NCBI GenBank assembly: GCA_002633005.1
Contig: NMRA01000007.1
Span: 638,811 to 702,810, forward strand
Reading direction: 5' to 3'
DNA: 64,000 nucleotides
Origin: Phoronis australis
Taxonomy: Eukaryota; Phoronida; Phoronidae
The translations under genes were made by a program, and so were the position numbers. Of this stretch, positions 14,032 to 26,400 are shown one piece after another; positions within the stretch are counted from its first letter, which is position 1; each line of letters starts with the position of its first letter. The notes beneath the pieces were generated by a model. It made no database searches. It was given only the letters and a program-made list of their open reading frames with translations, and was not told the origin of the DNA.

Positions 14032-14145
14032 ATGGCTGCATCCCCGGGATTGCTCCCGTCAACTATGGAGGACGTGGGAGAGGGTTCTGCACAAAATATG
14101 GCGGCATTCGGAGAACGGAGGGAGCTGGTGGCGATAGGAAGAGGG
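14032..14145 (+). CDS. Possible first coding exon of an unidentified plus-strand gene
   Basis: A GC-rich stretch holds an ATG opening 38 codons, MAASPGLLPSTMEDVGEGSA then QNMAAFGERRELVAIGRG, up to a possible donor GG|GTAGTT. The composition is like a genuine N-terminus, and the end ELVAIGRG could be the first half of a protein-kinase glycine loop (G-x-G), as in CDK4/6-type kinases, with the rest in another exon. I found no continuing exon downstream. The exon lies in a 2.3-kb segment apparently missing from the second haplotype at 16.7 kb, so it may instead be chance ORF. Confidence 0.25.
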
Positions 14146-16312
14146 GTAGTTTGGCGAAGAATTGGTTTGTGGCCCCCCCCCCCCTCATATATTTTGCCTT
14201 TTACGGGCCTGTCAAGTAAAGTTTTGCCATGGTGATAAAGTGTGCATTTTTGTTGGTGGGCAAAACATTGTCAAAGCCAATATTCAAGCCATTCATGCAG
14301 GTGTTATTTTACACAGACTCTGAAAGCCCTAGCCCGCACCATACACACGAGTATACGGCACCGTTAGCCCCTGCTGCCCGGCCGGCGTCTTATGGGCGGC
14401 TCACAGCAGGTGGTAATCTTTCCAAAGTGAATATTAGAAATCTCAAGTAGGGCCTAATGCACATATATTTTGAGATTTTGCACTTACTTGGTTTAAATCA
14501 AATTTAAGTCCCAGAAAGCTTTGTTGCCTAGTATATAAACATGCAGTCGGACTTGATTTTCACTGAGTTCTGGACAACCGTGACATCAGATCAGACATCC
14601 GTCTGCCTTCTAACAACTCCGATCAGACGACATGTGAACGCTATATAAAGTGAGAGTCGGACTTCACAGAACAATGATCAGTCCAAAACACAACATTAAT
14701 ACGGCATTAAACATTTATTCTGACATCAAGGATACAATGAAAACTACTATATGACTACTCTATCCGTGATTTGGTATCGTAAAATTTAGCTTTCCTCACA
14801 AGCGAATTTTCTCCTTCAAAGCACTGGCAGACATCGCGTTCTTATCCTTTGGTTCGCCGGAATTAAAACTGCTTACAACAAATCGCCTGAATTCCTCCGA
14901 CAACCATTGGCGATGGAACTTAACCCACTGCGACAAGCAACTCCATAGGTCTGATGTAAAGCAATCTCAAACCTAGAAATCTAAGTGTCCTGAATCCGTC
15001 AGCAGTGACCCCTGACACTATTATGAGCAACGCTAAGCCGGAGGCACCTAGACTTATATCGGTCAGCAATAATCATTCAAACTGCGTTTCCAGTCATGGT
15101 CAGAGTTAATCGGGCATTGCAAACAGGGTCATAAAATGTAATAAAGAACTATGCATATCAAAACACCACAACACTGCTTTTGAAACTACACATTTTCAAT
15201 AATTATTGATTCCAAAAATATGTAGAACATAAAAAGTAACCGAAATTGGTGTTCGAATCATAAAAATTTGTTCACTTTAACTGAGTTTACACCAAAATTA
15301 AATTGACTTCATCTGCTTGACTGATAATGAGAACAGTCTTTACTTGAATAGATTCATGCTATAACAACACAAAAGACATGGAAATGAGCTGTCTGTACAC
15401 CTGGATAATGAGTCAGTCCAAGAGGACATTCAATGCAAATGACAAATTCACATCATGATGTACTTAGGGGACACAGCCCTTGATGGAATGTACCGGAAAT
15501 AGCAATAAACAATACTTTCAAAACTGAAACTAAGAATGTGCGTATGAGCAAGCTGTATAGGCCTACGTCACAGTCACAAGACGAGAAGACAAACGTGACC
15601 AGAATATGCTGTCACTCACCCTCCCAACGCACGCCGCGCCATGACAGTTTAAGCCTTACAGATATGAATGTGAGCCCATAAAACGCCACACGCCTATTCC
15701 ATACTGCACCATATATAAAGAAGACAGTTACTCGAGTGGCAAAAGGATCGCAATTATCTGACTGTATTCTTATAACATGTCACTGATCAGAGCATATACA
15801 GTACGCTGAGGCAATACACAAATTAGCCAACACAATTCTTAAATGATTTCCAAGATACTGTGATTGCACTTATGAATAAACAGATACACAACACTTAAAA
15901 ACATGAATTTGAAACCAATTCCAAGGTAACCTCGGCCATAGAAACTGGTGCCAATCACTTAGCACCACCATCACCGAAAAGGTCACCTTGCAGTCAGACT
16001 CAAATGCACCAAGAGTCTAAAATCAAGCCAGGTCAAAAGTCCAAGGTCCATTAACAAGAATTCACAGAAGAAATATCAGCGATATATAATGCAAAAAAAA
16101 TTTCCACATAGTAACAGCAATGTCAGTTTTTGGCCATAACATAAATTATGATAAAAATGAAATGACTATACACACGTATCACACCGATTCTTAAGCAACG
16201 CAGTAAGCTACAGTACAGTATGCCACCTCGCAAACTAAGACCAACTGGTAGGAATCAGTGAGATGAAGTGTGTTTGGCCACTAATGATGCTTGACTGATG
16301 TTTAGCGAAATG
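14146..16312. other. Segment apparently absent from a second haplotype
   Basis: No coding exon is recognised. A C run follows at 14170 and TATATAAA-type words occur at about 14532 and 14642. No terminal inverted repeats or target-site duplication were found at its edges. Confidence 0.4.
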
Positions 16313-17120
16313 TCTGACATTGTAATATATGTGCGTAAGCAAACATTTAATATGTAACCAAGGAGTTTTGTTGTTTTATTTCTAATAGGCAATAAACATT
16401 ACTGGTTCTGGTCTGTTGTTTTTTGAAAATCCAGGCAGTGGAGCGGTATTTATTGAGTTGCTTAATTTTTCAGAAAAGAAAATTCCTCCACTGAAAAATT
16501 ATCAAAGGTGATGGTAGATTTTTTTAATCATCGCTTCGCAAATCATGGTATTTCAAAACTTGCTGGCACTTATTTACTTGGCTTTGTGCAACTTTTTGAG
16601 ACGAAAAATGAAACCTTTGCTCAAAGTAATGCGGCTGTACATTTTTTTTAGTTGATAAGTGCAGATCTCAAAATGATGNCTTTTCAAATTTAGCCGGTGG
16701 AGCGTGAGACCCCTGAGGTCCCAATCGAGTCCTCACGACAACTCCGCGTTATGGTCTGACATTGTAATATATGTGCGTAAGCAAACATTTAATATGTAAC
16801 CAAGGAGTTTTGTTGTTTTATTTCTAACAGGCAATAAACATTACTGGTTCTGGTCTGTTGTTTTTTGAAAATCCAGGCAGTGGAGCGGTATTTATTGAGT
16901 TGCTTAATTTTTCAGAAAAGAAAATTCCTCCACTGAAAAATTATCAAAGGTGATGGTAGATTTTTTTAATCATCGCTTCGCAAATCATGGTATTTCAAAA
17001 CTTGCTGGCACTTATTTACTTGGCTTTGTGCAACTTTTTGAGACGAAAAATGAAACCTTTGCTCAAAGTAATGCGGCTGTACATTTTTTTTAGTTGATAA
17101 GTGCAGATCTCAAAATGATG
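16313..17120. repeat. 366-bp direct duplication split by a 76-bp insert and an n
   Basis: Copy A (16313-16678) and copy B (16755-17120) have equal length and are almost identical. Between them are an ambiguous base (16679), then 16680-16750, a near-copy of 13947-14026 with a small deletion, then ATGG. This layout suggests an assembly join between two haplotypes rather than a biological duplication. Confidence 0.85.
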
Positions 17121-17336
17121 ACAAAGACCAAAACCAACTTTGCCTTTCTGGTGTTATAGTAACTTGAGCTTCATTCATGAAACTACATAATTGTGCCAAA
17201 CAATAGAGAAAAATGAAATTATTTAACCTCAATAACGACTCAAAAAAGTCAATTTTTCCGTAATCAGAACTCCTAGAAGTTTACAAAATAATGCTGTATC
17301 CAGACCATTCTGTTGTCAAGGTACCAGCCAATCAAA
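16817..17336 (-). other. Probable 3' untranslated region with AATAAA signals
   Basis: Downstream of the stop, the minus strand has AATAAA at 16891-16896 and again at 16817-16822. The region overlaps copy B of a 366-bp duplication, so the same signals recur at about 16448 and 16375 in copy A. The true cleavage site is unknown. Confidence 0.5.
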
Positions 17337-17465
17337 TCAGTTCTTTTCAACTGACACCTCACTGCCAAATTCGCAAAGCTGGCAAGGAGCCTCTGTCATC
17401 ATGTCCAGCTCCTCGGGACCAATGCTAGCTGAGCTTTCAATTGTCTGGTTGGAGTTATCTTTATT
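17337..17465 (-). CDS. Terminal exon: cytoplasmic tail and stop codon
   Basis: The acceptor TGTTGTCCATTTCACAG leads in phase 0 into 42 codons and TGA: NKDNSNQTIESSASIGPEEL, then DMMTEAPCQLCEFGSEVSVE and KN. The tail is acidic with a CQLC pair. It lacks the basic stop-transfer run typical just inside the membrane, and EpCAM's RKKR has no counterpart. I see no clear PDZ ligand or tyrosine motif. Frame and splice signals make the assignment solid despite the large intron (17466-19545). Confidence 0.85.
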   Translation of the reverse strand, partial: NKDNSNQTIESSASIGPEELDMMTEAPCQLCEFGSEVSVEKN

Positions 17466-20400
17466 CTGTGAAATGGACAACAGTAAATAACAGGGCATTC
17501 TTATTGCATGAAGCCAGAGCTACGCGGGGGTTCTGGGATTTGAACTCTCACCTCGGAGTGCAACCAAAAAAGAGAGAAAGATGTGTATTTTTGATTGCCA
17601 TTAATTAAAATAATTTTACTTATTTTCATTCCTGATATTTTTTGAAAAGTTATTTTTGTTTTTTATATTTGATGTTTTCCATATATATTCCATTGTTATT
17701 CCAAGAGACATGCATATTGTTTTGATGCATCTCAATGACAAGTTGTTCAGTGTATAACTTTTAAATGGCTAGAAATCAAGTACAAATCTGGCAACAGTCA
17801 GATATAATCTGCCCACATTATGAGAACCAGTTTGAGACCCATTATTCACTGGAGAGAACCGGTTATCAAAATGCGGACACATTATATTCAGCTATTACCT
17901 CAGGATTCCGCCAAATGTCCATAATTTTTGTTCATTTGCACACGCACAAGATTACCATAGACATACACACACACAGAGCAACGCACACAAGCACATATAC
18001 AGGTGTCTTTTGGCCGCAGCTGGAAATGGAATCACAATGACAGCACCATGGGGTAATACCTACTTCTTCGTCCGTCTTTATTCTGCGACAGAGGAACTGG
18101 AACACAATAACAGGAGTGTTATAGAATAGGTTCGTCATTGGTCTCTAGAGACATTGTAGTATAAGACAATTACTTACTAAGAGACGTGGTAGGTTGGTTG
18201 CAGACGTTTTGACCTGGTCCACCAAGTCTTTGTCAATGAATGAGGGATTTCCCGCCTTTTGCTGGTTAAGAATGTTTGAATACATGAGAGGTAAGTGGAG
18301 GCCTCGGTCCCAGTTCAATGTAGGTGTGGTTATAGGATCCTGGTCACATTTCAGCTGATGTTCTTTGAAACGGTGAAGAACGGTCAGCTGAAATGTGACC
18401 AGGATCCTAACCACACCCACATTGGAGAAACCAAGAGACCGTTCCTCACTAGATTCAAAGAACATCTGAAACTAGAAAGACCAAAAGCTGTGGGGGAACA
18501 CACATTGGCGACTGGGCATTCCAGCTCTCTTGGGTCATCCAGGATCCTAGCCAAAGAACAACACTGGTATGCTCCCAAGCTAAAAGAGTCAATAAACATC
18601 AGCATTCAGCACCCCCTCTTGAACCGGGACCGAGGCCTCCACTTACCTCCCATGTTTTCAACCATTCTTAACCAGCAAAAGGCCTGGAATCCCTCATTCA
18701 CTGACAAAGACCTGGCGGACCAGGTCGAAACGTCTGCAAACAACCTACCACGTCTCTAAGTAAGTGATCATCTTATACTGCAGGAGTGTTAGACTTAGTG
18801 GAGATGCCACAAATGACAATATCCTACTAATATCAAATGGAACTGTACAAGCCATGCATTGGGGAGTTGATATTCTATAGCAAGGTGTGTGTGTTAAAAA
18901 TGGTGTTCCGTCTACACTAATTTTTATCATGGAAACAGAATGATATTCATTGTAACTGACATTTCAGGAGGCAGATTGTACAAGGAAAACTTGTAGCACA
19001 TAGCACTGAGATTTTATAACTGTACATAATGGAAAATTACCTGGCTCATCAAGTAAAGATATCGCATGGTATAATGCTTTGTTATTGGGCCACAAACCAA
19101 TGCCAATGAGCGAAACCAGGGGTACGATGTTCCACTCACGAATAAAGCTAAAGTGATCACAAGCTTCGATGGATAGCAATATCTCGCAAGACTTTAATAC
19201 GTGATTTTGCTTTTCCCTTGCAACATACTTCTTTTGCACAACACAGGCCATAAACCTGCAGGCAAAATGGCGCTTATAGGTTAAGGCGCTGGGCTTACCA
19301 CAATATCATAGTCAGCCTGGAACCATCGATTCCAGCCAACCATGAAATGTACATTAATAGCCAATGAGGTTGTTTACCACAAGGCCAGTTTTGATCCTTG
19401 AGTTTGAGGCAGGAAAACATGACTGGCATTTGACCTTTAGCCCTCGTCAACTCCAGATTATGAGGGCTGCATTTCAAATAAGCTCAGTCTAGATTTCTAC
19501 CTAGGACCAATATCAAATTTATATTACTCCCAGATTTCTACTTACATAGAAAACGGTAATTCCAATCACACATATGGTCACCCCAAATACAGTCCCTGAG
19601 GTCACAAAGATGAAGAACTGACTGAAGTTGCCGTTAGAGGTGGTTGGTTTCGACGTTGTCGGTAAACTAGTCAGGTACAAGTACTCGGGAGCGACAGACT
19701 CCTTATAGCATGGCATGGTTCTACCATTAATAGTGAAAACAATCATCTCCTCTAAAATCTGCAAAGTCATTGAATGTCTTCTTGTAATCTAATTAGTAAT
19801 TATACAATGCAATTTCTGGGTATTGAAACTATTCAAACACAAAATTATCAAAATTATCAAACTATTACCATCACAAATAGATAAAGTTTGTAATAGTCAA
19901 CGAAAACGACTTGCAAAAAATGGTCCACAAATTCCATTTAGTTCCTAGCATTGTATCGTAAAATTACAAAATCAGCAGCCAGTCTAATGTAGAATCACGC
20001 TCCATTAAACTTGTCAAGTAAGCCTTTTGTGTAGGTACACAAAGTTAAGTCTAATTTCTCTGAGAGTTGACCGTTTTTCTCCATTCGAAGTTTTTGGAGA
20101 AAGTATTTCTTACAAAACACACCTGCTTCATAACATTTGTTGAAAGTCATTTGCAAGTAGTATTTTTAAATATCGGTTAGTGTCAGGCCCACTGTTTACA
20201 ACATAATTGCTGAATTACTCCAGGTTATCAGATGAAAGCAGACAATAAGAGAGCTCAGCACTGCGTAAACATTGGTGTGCCTCTGTCAAACTGACAAGGC
20301 AGGGCTGTATCCCCACCGGCCGATGAGTCAGTCACGATACTCATTCCACAGAGCGGGTGTGCGGTAACTTGGTTAGTAAAGTCAGAGAAAACTAGCCACG

Positions 20401-23400
20401 TCTGACAACAACCATGTTTTTATTACCCAACATCCTTAGCTACACCACACCAGAGACACCAAGTGTCGAACAAGTACACTAGACGCAATCAAGATACTGC
20501 AGGGTGCGTAACGTGGAATCCACTGCACTGTCTTCCACTCCAACACAAGGACATTCATTTGGGAGAGCATGCATCATGCAAAACAGTTGACAAACTACTT
20601 CCACCTTGTTGCATCAAAGTCTTTAAGATGCATTTCATGTGAAACTCGAACACCCAAAACGACGTTGAATGGAGAAAAAGGAAAACGGTTGACTGAAAGA
20701 AATTAGACTTTTTGTTAACTGTCACCTGCTAATTCATGAATTTGTGGCTGTAAACTTAGACTCACTTAACCACATAGTAGGCATGTGTGCCAAGTTTAAT
20801 CAAGCGTGATTCTAGATCAGATCCCTACTATTGGAACCTTCTTGGTTTAAACAGTCCAGGATTGGGTTGCATAAAACTTCAAAATTATCCCCTGCATAAG
20901 ATTGATCGTTGTGTGACATCAAGTGCATTGTTCGCGTGATAATGCGATGTCTTCGTTGCCATGAAGCGTATAACATTTATGTAACTGGGCACAAGAGAAT
21001 GGTAAATAATGAAAGCAGGACAGTAACAACACCGCCTGACATGCAGTTTAGTCTTAAAGTTGATACCATTTAATTAAGGTTCATGTAGGACCCCACAAAA
21101 ATATCAAAATTTGGCTATGGAGCAACATATTTCGGAAATGGTTGGTCAGAGTCTCACAGAATTTTCAGATACTACACTTTATACAAAGTTCTCCAAAACA
21201 CTAGAATTGTTTTTAAAATGTTCAACTTTTGCGCGAGGGGCTATCATTTATATGAGTATATTCAAAAGACACATCAATTTCTGAAAATGATTATGAACAA
21301 TTTAGAAAACCGCAACAGCATTTCTGAGATTTCATCTCGAATGTTTACATCAAACACAATCCGTTTATTGATAAAGTTGTTTTGCTATAAAAGTGCCTTC
21401 TTTTTTTCCAAAATTTTACTAAAAAGACATGGTCACGTAACTCAATGATGACACATTGGATAAAGTCAAAAATCAAACTCTACAGACTTTCCACTTACCG
21501 GTAAATGCATATAATATTTTAACTGAGTTAAAATCAATATTCTCCTGTATGCAGAGACTTGTCAACAAGATTCAACATGACCTTACAGACAGTACAAAAA
21601 CAATATGTAGTGAGTGAGTATAAAATGTACCATAGTGTTAAGGTGGTCTACAAGGGATGGCAGCGTATGGCCACCTTTGCCGCCACTAGGTTGTACAAGG
21701 TCAAAGTTCACAATGATGTCATCCTTAGAGAGCTGAAATAAAAAAGGATTCTGTGAAGCTAGGATGTCACGTAAGACGACAGTGAGACTAGTTGAACTGT
21801 ATATAAACAATTCAGACGTCAAGGTGACCTTCACTTGCTGAGAGGAGGATTTCATAAGGTAACCGAGCTTGAAACATAAAATATATAACTTTCAACAAGA
21901 GGAAGGAGTGTCACTACCCAGACGTGAAGCTTCATGATCGGAAACAGACAAGGATTCCACGAGAAACAGTTTCAGACACATCTGCAACTGGGACGCAGCT
22001 GCAGACACAGCAGACAATTTCAAAAAGGCAAGGAAGGAGTTAGTCCACAGGAAACGTTTCCACAATTAGATTAAAGAGCGCATTTTCACAAGGGATGGAG
22101 TTTCAAACACAAACGACATCACGATTTCCTCAAACGGAAGGAGTTGAAGACACATGTGGTATTTCACTTGTGGACCCGTCTTACCTAACCTTACCTTTTT
22201 CCTCAATTTGTATCGGTCCATCAATTCCTTTGTGCAGGGCTATAGAAGACTTATTCCCAGCCTTCATATTGGTCTATGTCACCACTTAACACGGTCAGCT
22301 TTCAGCTCTCATAGGCTGATGATTGTCACAAGTCCATAGGAATTTTCTTTGTTTGAAACTGAACTCACACGCTTCTGTTTTGTTTCCTTGTTTCAACTAC
22401 ACAGAAGCACGGGTCCTAATTCTCTGACTTCTATTTTACCCACCCAATACCTCCCCTCTGTTTTGGCACCTTCACGTACCTCTGTGTAGCATTTTTTTAT
22501 TGCACATCTTTCCAGGTATCATTATTTTTTACATATTGCATTTTATTTTCATTCGTACACTTTGCACTTATTTTTGTCAAAATAAAATTCATGCCCTTAT
22601 TTTGTCAACCTGAGTCTCCTTTTTAATGAGCTTGTGATGCATGTATTTTTATCATTGCTAGACACATTACAGCGTTCATAAATGACATTCTGGTAAGGGG
22701 AAGAGCTTCAGACACAAATGACACAGACGCTTTGTTTGGCCTTATGGAAATACTTACTGTGCGCAATAACCTCAGCTAATAACAAGGCCATGCAAAAAAC
22801 TGGAGGTGTATTTTAACATATTCGTGCCACATAATAAAGATACAGCCCACATTTCATTGCCGACTCCATTTTGTTTCCCTTAGTCCAAGTGCCAGATCGT
22901 TCTACTTTGGTAGCAGATGATTGTTTTATACTTAATTGTAGGCGGTCTGCTGCATGTTCACCAGATGTGCAGAGGCAGCTCAGATGGGCCCATTGAACTG
23001 AACACCTGGAACCATGTTTATGCTTTTTTAATACTAAAATCAAGTTGAGAAGCTGGAGACCCGACTCAAGGATCTAACACTGTGCCCCAGTGTGACTCGA
23101 ACCCACGACCTTGGATAAAGGAAGTGGATACTTATCCAACTTGGCCTCATCATGACGATTATTTTATGTCATGGTAGAGTTATTGTTCAGCCACGTCAAG
23201 ACATTACAACATAATCAAAGACTTCCAATTTTAGGGCCCCGACTACTAGCATAATACCTTAAACAGGTTTAAAATAGCATACCTGGATATTTTGTATCAT
23301 TTCTTTCTTGACATTGAGAAAGGTGGACAGCTGCTCTCTCACAGACCTGAAAAGCATGAGGATTTAAATCATGGCCGTATAAAGCAATTCATACGTTAAA

Positions 23401-26400
23401 TCACAGTTGTGTACTATGAGACAGATAAAATATATCACGTAAACGCAACTTAAGTGCATTGCTGAATAATTTCAACAGGAAATGGTAGATGTAGATTATG
23501 CAAAATGCTCAAAGTTGCAAAGCGATATTCAACTTCACCAAAGTTGTTTGAAGATCACCTCAAAATCCCCTGAGCAAAAACCTCTACCCCACAGGGCGGC
23601 AAGTACCTGGCATCATAAAAGCAAGTCTTACTCAACAAAGTATTCGTGATCCTCTTCTGAACTGAATGAGCCAATCAATTTAATCTTCAAACTGACTTTG
23701 ACAGCGTTCTTCATTTCTGCAACAAAAATTGAAAGCAAAACACCTGCGGATCATCCACGGGTAACGTGATATGTTAAAACTTCTCCAGTGGGACAGTGAA
23801 AAAAAAATTATTCTGCTCAAGGTCGGAGCTTATACCAGTTTAAGAAATGGGCAATATTATCCGTACCAAATTCTTAGGAGTTAACAGTTTTTGAAAACTC
23901 ACCTCGTTTCATTCGATTTATTAGAATCTATCAGAGTCGGAAACAACAATACCTGAAAAAGTGTAAAATAAAAACTAAAACTTTGGAACCTTTTCTGTCC
24001 TAGTTTTCACATTGCTGTCTCCAGAGTCAACGTACCACAGGTGATCTCAGTAGAGGCAGACTGTTGGATTATCTCTCCACGATCGTCCATACACATACAA
24101 GTGTCGTTGTTACACTGCTTGGGCTTGAAGTCTCCACGCGCATCACACTCTGGTACCCACAATTCCTCCTTATTCTCCAACTTCCTCTTCAAAGCTCTGA
24201 AGCGGTGCCGCTTGCAGCGAGGTTGCCCTACAAATAGCCACAGACTCATTTTCAGGGAACATATGGGTCTGTTTCGTGAAAAGTGAAATGAGAGCGCAAA
24301 TCCAAATTTCTGTCTTAAGTCCCATTGCATGGAACATTAAGATAATCAGTACTAGTGTGCGCTCGGGAATTTCACCTCCTGCATTTAATACAGAATGCTT
24401 TCTTTGAAAGCATATTTTCATAATTCATCCACAACTCCGGGTTGTTAATCCCAAACATTTAGGACACATTGAGGCAGACATTCAGCAGTCCCTGTTTGCT
24501 CTTCTAAATTCTATACCACAGCTGCCATTGGACAAAGTTTTGCGATTAAATGGGCATTCGCAACAATGTACGTTGTTGGCTACTTCGGAAAAAAAGCAAT
24601 AGCCAAATTCTCAAAGGCTTCTATGAAGTTTAGAAATTATTTTTGTCTGAAGCCTGAATGAGATTCACCTGCATCTGCTCAAAAGAGGCTTTCTCGTCAC
24701 ATGCTAAAGGGTCCAGTGATTCCAAGTGAGTGTTTTCTTCCAATTGTTCCGTCTCATTCAAATAGTCAAGGTTAGTCCCAATGCAGGGTTGTTTGCCAAT
24801 TCACGACCTATTACGTAATTCACTTCTCACTTCATCTCAAGTTCAAATTTATGGCTCTCATTCCTAGGACAGATGTCCTGAGCTTCAAACAAAGACTACA
24901 TAGTCACCTGACTTTGGAAAATATGTGTCGATTTTGACCATTAAAACAAATTGCCCAGCTCAGACCTGAGCCGAATGTGTAAGGATCAGAAGTTTTTAAA
25001 CTCGTTCTTGCATCTGCTAACAAGTTAAGCATCATTTCACAAATAGCACAACTTTACAAATGAAGGATAGGGTTCTCATCAACAAATCACATCAATGTTT
25101 CATACTCCTTGGTAGGAGTAAAATATATTTACTCAGGATCAGAAAACGTAAGCATAAACCCACTGTTCTCCTTCACGGTAAGGAATGAATGCACTGGAAA
25201 CCTGAAGCTGAAAATGGTATTATAACAAGTGACAACAAAAAAGTCTTCCAACACAAAACCAACTTTTGATTTGGAACACTTACCAAATTTTTCCTTTAGT
25301 TAGTGAAACTGGAGGTGACTTCAGGGCTTCCAAAAAACTGACAGTACGTTCGTGTTTGCAGTGAGACCTCGGGCTCTTAAGTGAGTATCATTATAGCAAG
25401 TGTCATTTCATAAAAAAAACTCGACCCGTTTCATGGAACCATGTACGTCGCTGCACAAAAGCCGTTATCATCAAGAAGGCTGTTTATCAGGACCACTGAG
25501 CTAGGTTCCTATTGTGAGGGGCAATGCAATTGGTGCATTAACAAAAAGTTCAAGTCAATAAAATACCGGCTAAAATAAATTGATGTATCGTGGACTGACT
25601 GGTGTTTTTTCAAACTGAAATTGAATTCCTCATGAAAAGCTATGTTTGGAACATTTTTACCCAAATCAAAGTGATAAACTTAACCAAAATAGATGCGTTA
25701 GCTATCGATTCTCTGGTACATCAGTAACAAGATATTACCTTATAAACATTTGAGAACCCAGACACCTTTACTTTGCCTTATGATAGAAACACCCTATTGT
25801 GGGACCACTGGTATGATCCTTATAGTCTCTCTGAAAAGCCATGAATGGGACCTCAACAGTTAACTATCCCTGGCCAGTCTTTTTGAACCGCCATGGCAGC
25901 AGACACCGTCTTTGTAGTTAACTATCCCGCTTTCTGAATAATAAAGTTAGGATCATCACGCTGTCTCTGAGCAGTCATTTCAGCTACCTGCTCTTCTAAC
26001 AGTAACTAGTCTTTCTGAACAGTCACTGTTGGTACTTACCCTCATTACACTTGACAGTGCCATCTTCATTGAAGAAATAGATGCCACAAGTACATGGGTT
26101 CTGGTAACAGATGGCGTCTTGGAAGAAGGAGCACTGGTAGTCATTGCATGTGGTGTTACAAAGGATTACTTCATCAGGTGGGCACTTAGACAGGTCTTCA
26201 GGCACTGTCAAGTACAAAATTAAAAGTTGTGAGAAATCTTATTGAGTGACCGGAACGTGATTCACGATGTGCACCCTATTCAAATTTCACTCAGTGCATT
26301 CTTTCAGGAAATTAAAGTCTTAACAGCACTCTACTAAGTGGTGGTGTGCAAAACCCAAGTCACCTCAACAGCAGTTGGAAAGTGTGTTATTTCTCTAGTA

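Noticed and set aside
14341-14380. VYGTV-like codons (GTATACGGCACCGTT) that could continue the glycine loop of the possible exon at 14032
   Set aside because: The residues after it do not continue as a kinase and there is no convincing acceptor; coincidence is more likely.
17932-18040. CA-rich stretch with open frames on both strands
   Set aside because: A simple-sequence effect (ACACAC-type repeat); no coding evidence.
23075-23160. A functional tRNA gene on the minus strand
   Set aside because: A and B boxes are present, but the acceptor and anticodon stems do not pair convincingly; a SINE head or tRNA pseudogene fits better.
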